This document shows positions 14,470 through 22,809 of a stretch of 31,395 nt of DNA, piece after piece. Source of the DNA: JBJELF01 sp051879015 (GTDB lineage Bacteria; Bacillota; Clostridia; Lachnospirales; Lachnospiraceae); assembly GCA_051879015.1 (NCBI GenBank), contig JBJELF010000016.1, positions 1-31,395 of the forward strand, read 5' to 3'. Made by a program: the position numbers and the translations under genes. Under the pieces are notes generated by a model that saw only the letters and a program-made list of their open reading frames with translations, had not been told where the DNA came from and did no database searches. Position 1 is the first letter of the stretch. Each line of letters opens with the position of its first letter.

Positions 14470-15462
14470 CTACATCATATTTTCCTCATAGCACTGGCGA
14501 AAACTCTGTGCAGTATTTCTATCTCTCACCACAAAGGTTACTGTATCCCACAGAGAAGAATTTAAATACAATTTCTTCTGCTCCATAAGTGTCTGTGTCG
14601 CCTCGCTCCACACATCATAATTATATTGTTCTAAAAGAGAAACTCGATTTTGGGCCGACTCTCCCACCAAATGATCATCCATACAGTAAAACAAATAGTA
14701 ATGTTCCAACGCATAGATTGGTTTGCTGACTTCCCCAGTCTCAAGCGAAAAAACTGCCTGTTCAATCGTCTCCAAGTATTCCCCTCTCGCCACCTGCACC
14801 GTCTCCAAATTCTTATTGCCAGTTAATTCCTCCCAAGATGTCTCTTCATTCACAATTGCTTCATAGGCTGCCAGTGCATCCTCCTGCGTATCAAACTCCA
14901 ATTGCTGCATAGCAATGACACGAGCTTCATTTTCACTGATTTCAATTGTTTTTTCTCCCTGTATCTGTTCAATCACCTTGCGGGCCAACTGATATTTTTC
15001 CATCAGAGAAATGCTGCTTTCTTCTGTCACATATAACTCTTTTGCCAAGGATGTATCCAAAGACTGGTAATATGCTGCTCCGGCCGCCCTCGCTTGCTCC
15101 TGTTCTTCTTGTGAAAGCACAATTTCCTGCTCACTGGCTAGCTCACAGAGACTGACCAGTTCAGCCATCTCAATCCACAAAACATTTTCCTTGACATAAT
15201 CCGCCAAGCAAACTCCATCTCCCGTGTCAACATTCCAGAACTCGTCGCCAAAAGCCGCCGCATAATTTTCTGTATACAAAATTTCATAATCCAACTTAAT
15301 CAAATTCATCTCCCCGACGGTAATACATTGCTCTCCCAGATGAAGAACTTCCTCCTCTCCTTTTCGATTGACTACAGAAATTTGCCCACTACAGCCCCAA
15401 CAGGAAATCATAAGAGACAAAGCCACTCCGATTAATTTCCATTTCGCAGTTTTCTGTCTCAC
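14470..15462 (-). CDS. PpiC/SurA-like lipoprotein (possible foldase)
   Basis: A 330-residue probable lipoprotein. The hydrophobic signal ends at Cys21 (MISC) or Cys24 (CWGC); neither is a perfect lipobox. A helical SurA-like chaperone part follows (about 60-200, with ISENEARV). The C-terminal stretch resembles a parvulin (PpiC) rotamase domain, with the recognisable AVFSLETGEVSKPIYALEHY segment, but several conserved parvulin residues look changed, so prolyl isomerase activity is uncertain. It would act outside the membrane on secreted proteins, as PrsA does. The GTG start at 15462 overlaps the maf stop by four bases (GTGA), and AGGAGG lies seven bases upstream. Confidence 0.75.
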   Translation of the reverse strand: MRQKTAKWKLIGVALSLMISCWGCSGQISVVNRKGEEEVLHLGEQCITVGEMNLIKLDYEILYTENYAAAFGDEFWNVDTGDGVCLADYVKENVLWIEMAELVSLCELASEQEIVLSQEEQEQARAAGAAYYQSLDTSLAKELYVTEESSISLMEKYQLARKVIEQIQGEKTIEISENEARVIAMQQLEFDTQEDALAAYEAIVNEETSWEELTGNKNLETVQVARGEYLETIEQAVFSLETGEVSKPIYALEHYYLFYCMDDHLVGESAQNRVSLLEQYNYDVWSEATQTLMEQKKLYLNSSLWDTVTFVVRDRNTAQSFRQCYEENMM

Positions 15463-16037
15463 TCAAACACCTCCTCTTTCAAATGGCGATAAAGAGGTGC
15501 AATCGGCAGACCAACTACATTATAATAATCGCCCTCAATTTTCTCAATGTACATACCGCCTCTTCCTTGGATTCCATAAGCCCCTGCCTTGTCGCTGCAT
15601 TCACCAGTCTCGATATAACTCCAAATTTCCTTCTCGGTCATGGGATAAAAGGTTACTTTTGTTTCCTCAAAAAAGCAATCCTGACTCATGGAAAATCCCT
15701 GTTTTTTCACCAGACATACGCCGGTAAACACACTGTGGGTTCTGCCCTGCAGCAATTGCAGCATATCAAACGCCTCCTGTTCACTATGGGGCTTACCTAA
15801 TACCTGATCATCCAAAGCCACTACCGTATCAGCTCCAATGATAATGCCATCTTCTTCCATAGTCTGAGCAATATCCCAAGCCTTTAGGGCCGCCAGCTCC
15901 ATAACCTTGTCTGCCGGCAGTGTGGCTGCCGCCATCTCCTGTGCATGGCTGACTCGAACCTCATAAGTGAATCCCATCTGTGTCAATAGTTCCTTTCGCC
16001 TTGGCGAACCAGACGCCAAAACTATTTTTTTCTTCAT
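15459..16037 (-). CDS. maf: Maf family nucleotide pyrophosphatase
   Basis: Maf proteins hydrolyse nucleoside triphosphates, including modified ones, to the monophosphate and pyrophosphate, acting as house-cleaning enzymes. The 192-residue protein has the diagnostic LASGSPRRKELL (7-18), the metal-binding GADTVVALDD (about 68-77), LGKPHSEQEAF and RTHSVFTGV, and the C-terminal AGAYGIQGRGG. The exact nucleotide specificity (dTTP/UTP or another) cannot be read with confidence. It lies 30 bases after thiN and overlaps the lipoprotein gene by four bases, so it is probably part of the rsgA-rpe-thiN transcript. Confidence 0.93.
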   Translation of the reverse strand: MKKKIVLASGSPRRKELLTQMGFTYEVRVSHAQEMAAATLPADKVMELAALKAWDIAQTMEEDGIIIGADTVVALDDQVLGKPHSEQEAFDMLQLLQGRTHSVFTGVCLVKKQGFSMSQDCFFEETKVTFYPMTEKEIWSYIETGECSDKAGAYGIQGRGGMYIEKIEGDYYNVVGLPIAPLYRHLKEEVFE

Positions 16038-16067
16038 AATAATTAATCTCCATTCCGCCGACTTCTA

Positions 16068-16742
16068 TTAACGGCACAATCTATCTTGATAGGCGATATC
16101 ATCCGATTCCACGCAAATCAAAATGCCCTGCTTCATCTCCACAGTTGCCTCATCTGCTGCCAGCTCATTGCTGATTCCCAGCGTATTTCCCAGAATCATA
16201 GTTCCATTTTCCAGTGGATAGCGAAAGCCTTTCAAATTAATTCCCGTCACCTGCTCCGTAAAGGGTAAAAAGGAAATATAAGTTCCCCAGATATTTTTTT
16301 TTGTAAATTTTTTCGTTCCCGCAATCAGACTGATTTTATTATACTCGTCATAGAGATAACAGTCAATTTGTTCTTCAAGAGGCTGCAAAAGTGTACTCAG
16401 TACTCCTAAAAAATGATCGATACGTCTTCCCGTAGCTCCCACAATATCAATGCACCTTGCGCCTTGCTTAATGGCATGGCGAATTGCAAGCTCTGTGTCC
16501 GTCTCATCTTTTTCAGGACGATGCCGCTCTACTGATGCCCGAAATTTTTCAGCAATTTCTTTCATGGCGGTCTCCGATGCCGTATCAAAATCCCCAACTA
16601 AAATATTGGGAGTCATATGACAAACTTCCAACCATTGAATTGCGCCATCCACTGCAATCACATAATCATATTCTCTATGCTTTAAAAATGCGGACAGGAA
16701 GCTTTCTGACAGCTTCCCACCGGTAATAATCAATGTATTCAT
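16068..16742 (-). CDS. thiN: Thiamine pyrophosphokinase
   Basis: ThiN transfers pyrophosphate from ATP to thiamine, giving the cofactor thiamine diphosphate. The 224-residue protein shows VDGAIQWL (31-38), the Mg-binding GDFDT (50-54), KDETDTELA (78-86) and GATGRRIDH (102-110), all family landmarks. The C-terminal domain contains LKGFRYPLENGTM and GISNELA. The ATG at 16742 is chosen because AAAGGA lies six bases before it; an upstream ATG at 16763 has no ribosome binding site. The rsgA-rpe-thiN order matches Bacillus subtilis. Confidence 0.94.
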   Translation of the reverse strand: MNTLIITGGKLSESFLSAFLKHREYDYVIAVDGAIQWLEVCHMTPNILVGDFDTASETAMKEIAEKFRASVERHRPEKDETDTELAIRHAIKQGARCIDIVGATGRRIDHFLGVLSTLLQPLEEQIDCYLYDEYNKISLIAGTKKFTKKNIWGTYISFLPFTEQVTGINLKGFRYPLENGTMILGNTLGISNELAADEATVEMKQGILICVESDDIAYQDRLCR

Positions 16743-16799
16743 AAAAATCCTTTCGTTTGTCATAAAAGATAATTCACTGCCGCCTGTGCTCTTTGAATA

Positions 16800-17495
16800 T
16801 TAGGTTGTAGGCAGTTGATACTCTCTCATAATTTGATGGAATTTTTGTACATTTTTTTGAATGTCTCCCAACATCACACTACTTCCTGATACAATCACAT
16901 TAGCCCCTGCCTGCAGCACTGTGTGAATGGTAATATCATTGATTCCGCCATCTACCTCCACATCACAGTCATATCCCTGTTCTGAAATCATTTGACGCAC
17001 TGACGCAATCTTTTCCGTCGTATATGAAATATACTTTTGTCCGCCCAATCCTGGTTCCACCGTCATCACCAAAACCATATCTGTCTTGGCAAGATATGGC
17101 CTTACCACATCTACGGAAGTCCCCGGCTTAACAGCAAGTCCAGCCTTTGCTCCAAGACTATGCACCGTATCCAAAAACAATTCGATGTCCTCGCAGGCTT
17201 CCACATGAACAGTCACAATATCAGCTCCTGCCTTAATAAATTTTTCTACATAGCGCATGGGTTTTTCCACCATCAAATGCACATCCAGCTTTGTCTTAGT
17301 TGCCTTTCTCACCGCCTCGAGCACAGGAAATCCAAAAGATATATTTGGGACAAACATACCGTCCATTACATCAAAATGAATATACTCCGCCTTTGCTTCA
17401 TCTAAATCTTTTAAATTTTCTCCAAGCCTGGTAAAATCTGCCGATAAAATAGATGGTGCCAGTTTATATTGAATTTTATTTTTTATAGTATTCAT
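16800..17495 (-). CDS. rpe: Ribulose-phosphate 3-epimerase
   Basis: Rpe interconverts ribulose-5-phosphate and xylulose-5-phosphate in the pentose phosphate pathway. The 231-residue TIM barrel has APSILSADF (13-21), the metal and catalytic HFDVMDGMFVPNISFG (40-55), and DVHLMVEKP. TVEPGLGGQ, VDGGI and the phosphate-binding SGSSVM complete the pattern. The ATG at 17495 has AGGAGGG six bases upstream and is preferred over an in-frame start at 17546 that would overlap rsgA. It sits 47 bases after rsgA in the conserved order. Confidence 0.96.
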   Translation of the reverse strand: MNTIKNKIQYKLAPSILSADFTRLGENLKDLDEAKAEYIHFDVMDGMFVPNISFGFPVLEAVRKATKTKLDVHLMVEKPMRYVEKFIKAGADIVTVHVEACEDIELFLDTVHSLGAKAGLAVKPGTSVDVVRPYLAKTDMVLVMTVEPGLGGQKYISYTTEKIASVRQMISEQGYDCDVEVDGGINDITIHTVLQAGANVIVSGSSVMLGDIQKNVQKFHQIMREYQLPTT

Positions 17496-17542
17496 TTTTT
17501 CCCTCCTTTTATATACTGTCTTGACTGTCACAGCATTTTTCG

Positions 17543-18427
17543 TCAATACCGTTTCTTGTCTTTACTTTCCTGATACATTAATTTATAATTTTCGTAACGT
17601 GAACGGGCAATTTTTCCCTCCTCCACTGCATTTCGAATACCACATTCCTTCCCCGCAGTATGCACACAGCCTGAAAAGCGACAATCTGCTCGATATAAAT
17701 CAAACTCTGGAAAATATAGTTCCATATCCTCCGGCAAAATTTCATCCGTATAAATAGAACTAAAACCCGGCGTATCCAATAAAAAAGTTTCCGATTCTAA
17801 AAAGAAAAATTCAGAATGTCTTGTCGTATGCTTTCCTCTCTTGATTTTTTCGCTGACACTGCCCGTTTCCATTTGGGCATCAGGTATCATCTCGTTCAGA
17901 AAAGAGGACTTTCCTACACCTGAAGGTCCTGCCAATACTGTGGTTTTTCCATGAAGCATTTCTCTTACTGTTTCCAAACCAATTTGTTCCTTCACACTCA
18001 TGAAAAAAACTTCATAGCCTGCTGACTCGTAGATCCGCTGAAATTGACTGCACTCCTCCTTGTTTGCCAACTCACATTTGTTAAAGCAAATTTTGGCAGG
18101 GATATGCTGCCGCTCCATCATCACCAAAAATCGATCCAGCAGATTAAGATGCGGTTCTGGCTCTGCCATAGCAAACACAACTACCACCTGATCTACATTA
18201 GCCACCGCAGGACGAATCAAACTGTTTTTTCTAGGAAAAATGCTGACAATATTGCCCTCTTTTTCTGCCTCATCCAAAATTTCAATTTCCACATCATCTC
18301 CCACCAACGGTTTTATTTTTTTATTTCGAAATATGCCCTTGGCCTTACATTCGTAGATACTAAAGTTTTCTTCTGCGTAAACATAATAAAATCCCGCAAT
18401 TCCTTTGATAATCTTTCCTGTTGTCAT
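17543..18427 (-). CDS. rsgA: Small ribosomal subunit biogenesis GTPase RsgA
   Basis: RsgA is a GTPase that checks maturation of the 30S subunit decoding centre. The 294-residue protein has an N-terminal OB fold (about 1-75), then a circularly permuted G domain in which NKCE (116-119, G4) precedes GPSGVGKSS (167-175, P loop) and DTPGFS (218-223). The C-terminal zinc site has Cys249, Cys254, His256 and Cys262. The ATG at 18427 has GGAG seven bases upstream and is preferred over an in-frame start at 18460. The gene follows prkC, as in Bacillus, where RsgA is a reported PrkC substrate. Confidence 0.96.
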   Translation of the reverse strand: MTTGKIIKGIAGFYYVYAEENFSIYECKAKGIFRNKKIKPLVGDDVEIEILDEAEKEGNIVSIFPRKNSLIRPAVANVDQVVVVFAMAEPEPHLNLLDRFLVMMERQHIPAKICFNKCELANKEECSQFQRIYESAGYEVFFMSVKEQIGLETVREMLHGKTTVLAGPSGVGKSSFLNEMIPDAQMETGSVSEKIKRGKHTTRHSEFFFLESETFLLDTPGFSSIYTDEILPEDMELYFPEFDLYRADCRFSGCVHTAGKECGIRNAVEEGKIARSRYENYKLMYQESKDKKRY

Positions 18428-18460
18428 ATACTCTCCGTCTTGCTTTCTATCAATGAGCAA

Positions 18461-18497
18461 AGGGCAGAATGGTCATTTCATAAACCAACCCTGCCCT
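18461..18497 (-). terminator. Hairpin between prkC and rsgA (possible partial terminator)
   Basis: On the minus strand AGGGCAG (18491-18497 read in reverse) pairs with CTGCCCT (18461-18467), with an inner TGGT/ACCA helix. Only TTTGCTC follows, so it is at best a weak terminator. The 118-base prkC-rsgA gap holds nothing else that I can support. Confidence 0.38.
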
Positions 18498-18545
18498 CTT
18501 CTCCACCATTACATTTTGGTCACTATTCAGCCACCCATTTACACT

Positions 18546-21002
18546 TTATCGTGTATTCGTTTCTGTCAGACTATTCATTGCGACATCTTCATCCTCTTCT
18601 GTCGTCTCTGCTTCTGTTGTAGAATCAGGCTTTACCGTATAACTTTCTGCCTTTAATACAACCTCAGTGTTAATATCAACCTCTGTACCTGCTGCAATAC
18701 TCTGAGAAACAATTTTCACTTCCCCATCTTTGACTCCCTTTTTGTTTGCCTCACTAGCTGTCAACTCCACAGTTTCTGTACTGTACTTTGGTATCAAATT
18801 TACTGCCTGCAATGCACTGATACCTTCCTCCAAAGTTGAACCTAAGACATTTGGTACACTGACCTTAGCAGCTCCCTTGCTGACTACCAAAATCACGGAA
18901 TCTCCACGATAGAACTTATTAGAATCAGTACCACTGGAAGATGCTTTCTCTACTCGAATAACATAACCAGATTTTTGCTCATTGCTGAATTCTTCTTTTA
19001 CCTGACTGACCGTAATATCCAATTTTTTCAACTCATTTTTTGCTGCAGACTCTTCCTTGCCCACTACATTAACGGTTACTTCTTCTGCTCCCTTGCTGAC
19101 CACAATAGTAACCGTATCCTGAGATTTTGCTGAAGCTCCCTCTTTCGGATTTTGACTGATAACATATCCAGCTTGATACTTGCTGCTGAATTCTTCTTTT
19201 ACCTCACAAAGCAATTCATAACTTGCCAACAAATTCTTAGCTTCCGATGCTGTTTTTCCAACTACATTTGGCACCGTGACAGTTTTTCTTCCAAGGCTGA
19301 CCACATAATTAACAGAAGATTCTGCCGCAACTTCCGTATTGGCACCTAAACTTTGACTGATGACATAACCTTTCTCATACTCATTACTGTATGCCTCACT
19401 TCGAGTACCCACTTTCAAATTATTGTCCGTCAACAACTTTTCTACTTCCGTCTCGGATTTACCCACTAACTGAGGCACTGCTACATACTGCGGTCCCTTA
19501 CTATAATAGACGGTCAGCTTACTTCCCATCTTAATTTTGCCGCTGGAAGGATCCAATTTAATAATTTGTCCCTTTGGAATATCTTCATTGTATTCATCTT
19601 TCCAATCAATATCAAACTCATATTTCTTGACAATCTGCTCAAACTGATTTCGATTCATTCCAATATAACTGTCATTAATCTCAAATTTATCTGTTCCAAG
19701 ACTAACTGTCAGCTCAACCTTTGTGTATTTGTCCAGCTTTTTACCTTCTTTATACTCTTGTTCGCAGACATAACCTGCATCATACTTATCACTGTATACC
19801 CACTCAGCACTAAATTCAGCCACTAAATAATAAGATTCCAATAGTGCCTCAGCTTCATCCATACTCAATCCAACACACTGTGGCATCGTAGTAGTTACAT
19901 TGGCATTTTCATCTGTACTCTCCTCATTAGCAATATCCACACCATTTGAAGTGCCTTCCACTACATTAATATCCACTGAATCTGATGGCTGTTTATTATT
20001 GTTGGAGGATAGCACCCCTGACCAACGCAATGCAATATACAATACCAATACTAGAATTGCGATACATCCCACAATATTTAAAATATTTAAAACTTTATCA
20101 CCCAAGAGCACTTTTTCTTCTTCCTCTGCAATTTCCTCAACTGCTTCCGGCTCTGTATGAACTTCCGCTCCAAATCCAATATTTACTGCCACCTCTGTTT
20201 TTTCCAAATCACTAATCAAGGCATTAGCACTCTCATATCGGTTCTCCGGTCTTTTTTCCAGACATTTGAGAATGATGCGCTCCACATCCATGGGTACCCC
20301 TTCGACAATCTTTGATGGAGGCACCACAATATCATTGGCATGAGCAATCGCAATACTCACCACATTTTCACCATCAAAGGGAACAATGCCTGTAATCATT
20401 TCATACATGGTGACACCCAAAGAATAAATATCAGAACGGGCATCGCAGTATTTTCCTCGACTCTGCTCTGGTGAACTGTAGTGAACAGAACCCATACTAA
20501 CTACATTGATTGTATTGCTATTAACCACATGAGCAATTCCAAAATCAGCCACTTTTACTTTGCCATCATTGGTGAGCATAATATTTTGAGGTTTTACATC
20601 ACGATGAATAATATTCTGAGCATGAGCTGCACTCAATCCCTCAGCCACCTGAATGGATATCTCTACCGTCTCCTTCGCAGTTAAGGAACCTTTATGTTTA
20701 ATATACTCCTTCAGCGTAATACCCTCAAGCAATTCCATTACAATATAATGAATATCACCTTCCTGATTGACATCATAAATTCCAACAATATTATTATGGG
20801 AAAGACAGGCAGCTGCCTGAGCCTCTTCCGTAAATTTCTTAACAACAGTCTCATCGTTGCATAGTTCTTCTTTTAATACTTTAATAGCCACATAGCGATT
20901 CAAGCGATGACATCTTGCCTTATACACATCTGCCATACCGCCGGAACCAATTTTTTCTAATATCTCATAGCGATCTCCTAGAAACATTCCCTCTCGTATC
21001 AT
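18546..21002 (-). CDS. prkC: Membrane Ser/Thr protein kinase with six PASTA domains (PrkC/PknB type)
   Basis: PrkC senses muropeptides or lipid II outside the cell and phosphorylates proteins involved in wall growth, division and spore germination. The 818-residue protein has a kinase domain (about 12-270) with GSGGMADVY (19-27), catalytic Lys41, HRDVKPQN (133-140), DFG (153-155) and activation loop GSVHYSSPEQ. An acidic juxtamembrane region and one transmembrane helix (about 304-326) follow. I count six PASTA repeats between about 370 and 795, the fifth lacking a strict VPN-type start. The tail is acidic and Thr/Glu-rich. Three to five PASTA units are more usual. The ATG overlaps the stp stop by four bases (ATGA), so kinase and phosphatase are made together. 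Confidence 0.96.
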   Translation of the reverse strand: MIREGMFLGDRYEILEKIGSGGMADVYKARCHRLNRYVAIKVLKEELCNDETVVKKFTEEAQAAACLSHNNIVGIYDVNQEGDIHYIVMELLEGITLKEYIKHKGSLTAKETVEISIQVAEGLSAAHAQNIIHRDVKPQNIMLTNDGKVKVADFGIAHVVNSNTINVVSMGSVHYSSPEQSRGKYCDARSDIYSLGVTMYEMITGIVPFDGENVVSIAIAHANDIVVPPSKIVEGVPMDVERIILKCLEKRPENRYESANALISDLEKTEVAVNIGFGAEVHTEPEAVEEIAEEEEKVLLGDKVLNILNIVGCIAILVLVLYIALRWSGVLSSNNNKQPSDSVDINVVEGTSNGVDIANEESTDENANVTTTMPQCVGLSMDEAEALLESYYLVAEFSAEWVYSDKYDAGYVCEQEYKEGKKLDKYTKVELTVSLGTDKFEINDSYIGMNRNQFEQIVKKYEFDIDWKDEYNEDIPKGQIIKLDPSSGKIKMGSKLTVYYSKGPQYVAVPQLVGKSETEVEKLLTDNNLKVGTRSEAYSNEYEKGYVISQSLGANTEVAAESSVNYVVSLGRKTVTVPNVVGKTASEAKNLLASYELLCEVKEEFSSKYQAGYVISQNPKEGASAKSQDTVTIVVSKGAEEVTVNVVGKEESAAKNELKKLDITVSQVKEEFSNEQKSGYVIRVEKASSSGTDSNKFYRGDSVILVVSKGAAKVSVPNVLGSTLEEGISALQAVNLIPKYSTETVELTASEANKKGVKDGEVKIVSQSIAAGTEVDINTEVVLKAESYTVKPDSTTEAETTEEDEDVAMNSLTETNTR

Positions 21003-21742
21003 TGAATCACCTCACTATCTATTTCAATCAAAAGTACTGTAATATTGTCCAATCCTCCGCAAAAATTTGCCTCATCAATCAAATTCCTGGCCTTTTCTTC
21101 TATGGAACTTTCTTCATTCAATATCTCCTCCATACGCCTGTCCGTCACCATATTAGACAAACCATCAGAACACATCAACACCATATCATGCTCCTGCAGG
21201 GTACATTCAAAGAAATCCGGCATCGCCTGTCCTCGAACACCTCCTACCACACGAGTAATTACGTTTTTGTTTTTTTGATAAAATTCACTGCCTCGCTGAA
21301 TCTCTCCTCGCTCAACCAGTTCTTCTACCCAGGAATGATCCTTTGTCACCTGCCTTAATCTGCCATTTCGCAGATGATAGGCTCTGCTGTCTCCCACATT
21401 CGCTATGTACAAGGAATGATTTTGGATTGTAGCAGCCACTAAAGTAGTACCCATCCCACGATATTCGGAATAACGCTGAGACAAGGCTAATATATCCTTA
21501 CTTACATTTTGGATTGCCTCTTTCATGACCTCCTGTAAGTTATCTTTCTTTGAGCGAGCAATATAATTTGGGAGATGCTCCACCGTATACTTTGATGCCA
21601 CATCACCAGCCAAATGACCTCCCATGCCGTCGGCAACTAAAAAAAGGGTAGACAACATTCCACAAGGTTTCATCAAATAGTAAAATGAATCTTGATTTTG
21701 TTCGCGACATATTCCTTTATCGGATAATCCAAATACTTTCAT
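20999..21742 (-). CDS. stp: PP2C-family Ser/Thr protein phosphatase (Stp/PrpC)
   Basis: Stp removes phosphate from targets of the neighbouring PASTA kinase. The 247-residue metal-dependent phosphatase has an N-terminal DKGICREQNQDS (8-19), the metal-binding DGMGGH (38-43), GDSRAY, and CSDGLSN. The C-terminal GGLDNITVL supplies the last metal-binding Asp. The length is typical. It overlaps both neighbours by four bases (ATGA at each end), a tight cassette with rlmN before and prkC after. prpC is an equivalent symbol. Confidence 0.96.
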   Translation of the reverse strand: MKVFGLSDKGICREQNQDSFYYLMKPCGMLSTLFLVADGMGGHLAGDVASKYTVEHLPNYIARSKKDNLQEVMKEAIQNVSKDILALSQRYSEYRGMGTTLVAATIQNHSLYIANVGDSRAYHLRNGRLRQVTKDHSWVEELVERGEIQRGSEFYQKNKNVITRVVGGVRGQAMPDFFECTLQEHDMVLMCSDGLSNMVTDRRMEEILNEESSIEEKARNLIDEANFCGGLDNITVLLIEIDSEVIQ

Positions 21743-22809
21743 GTCTGCTCCTTTCCCACCATTTCTTTTTTCTGAATATGATTTCTTCTCAATTGTCCAC
21801 AGGCACCGCCAATATCTCTGCCCATTTCTCTTCTAATAGTAACATTTATTTTATTTTTTTCAAGCAATTTTTTAAATTTATCAATACTATCCGCCTCTGA
21901 TTGTACAAAATCTCTCTCTTTGATTGGATTGACGGGAATTAAATTGATATGACAGTTCATATTTTTTACTAATTTTGCCAATGCCGCTGCTTCCTGCAAA
22001 TTATCATTGACTCCTTTGACTAAACTATACTCAAATGTAACGCGTCTGCCCGTCACCTCAAAATACTCATTGCACACCTGCATCAACTCTGCAATGGAAT
22101 AGCGATTGGCAATAGGCATCAATTTTTTTCTTGTCTCATCATCAGAGGCATGCAAGGACAAAGCCAGCGTAATCTGCAATTTCTCTTCCGCCAGTTCTCG
22201 CATCTTTGGTACAATCCCACAGGTTGAAACAGTAAGGTTGCGCTGACTGATACAAAGCCCATTCGGGTCAGAAATCATATGAATAAATTGAAGCAAATTA
22301 TCATAATTATCCATAGGCTCTCCTGAGCCCATGACTACCACATTAGACACTCGCTCCCCCGTATCTTCCTGAATACGATAAATCTGCTCCAACATTTCTC
22401 CTGCTGTTAAATTGCGTACTACACCATCTAAGGTAGATGCACAAAACTTGCATCCCATGCGACATCCCACCTGAGATGAGATACAGACAGAATTTCCATG
22501 CTTGTATCGCATCCACACACTCTCAATTATATTTCCATCTGGCAACACAAACAAATATTTTCTAGTTCCATCTATTTTTGATACAAGGACTGTCTCTTTT
22601 TCCAAGACCGTCAATGTAAATGTTTCCTTCAGCAAGTTTCGATGCTCCAGAGAAAGATTCGTCATCTGATCAATATCCCGAATCATCTTCTCATGAATCC
22701 ATTGATAAATTTGTTTGGTGCGAAATTTCTGAAACCCTAAAGCAGCCAATTCCGCACCTAATTGTTCTAGCGTCATAGAACGTAAATCTTTTTTACTTTC
22801 TTCTCTCAC
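21739..22809 (-). CDS. rlmN: Dual-specificity rRNA/tRNA adenine-C2 methyltransferase RlmN
   Basis: RlmN is a radical-SAM enzyme that methylates C2 of A2503 in 23S rRNA and, in some bacteria, A37 of certain tRNAs. The 356-residue protein has the 4Fe-4S motif CRMGCKFC (Cys116, Cys120, Cys123). The C-terminal GGACGQL carries Cys337, equivalent to the cysteine that forms the covalent RNA adduct. GSGEPMDNY is the SAM-binding region. The start is GTG at 22809, overlapping the rsmB stop (GTGA) with AAAGGA upstream. Confidence 0.96.
   Translation of the reverse strand: MREESKKDLRSMTLEQLGAELAALGFQKFRTKQIYQWIHEKMIRDIDQMTNLSLEHRNLLKETFTLTVLEKETVLVSKIDGTRKYLFVLPDGNIIESVWMRYKHGNSVCISSQVGCRMGCKFCASTLDGVVRNLTAGEMLEQIYRIQEDTGERVSNVVVMGSGEPMDNYDNLLQFIHMISDPNGLCISQRNLTVSTCGIVPKMRELAEEKLQITLALSLHASDDETRKKLMPIANRYSIAELMQVCNEYFEVTGRRVTFEYSLVKGVNDNLQEAAALAKLVKNMNCHINLIPVNPIKERDFVQSEADSIDKFKKLLEKNKINVTIRREMGRDIGGACGQLRRNHIQKKEMVGKEQT

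Noticed and set aside
18044..18622. 192-codon plus-strand open frame opposite rsgA and the end of prkC
   Set aside because: Low-complexity His/Ser/Leu-rich translation antisense to conserved genes; no support as a gene.
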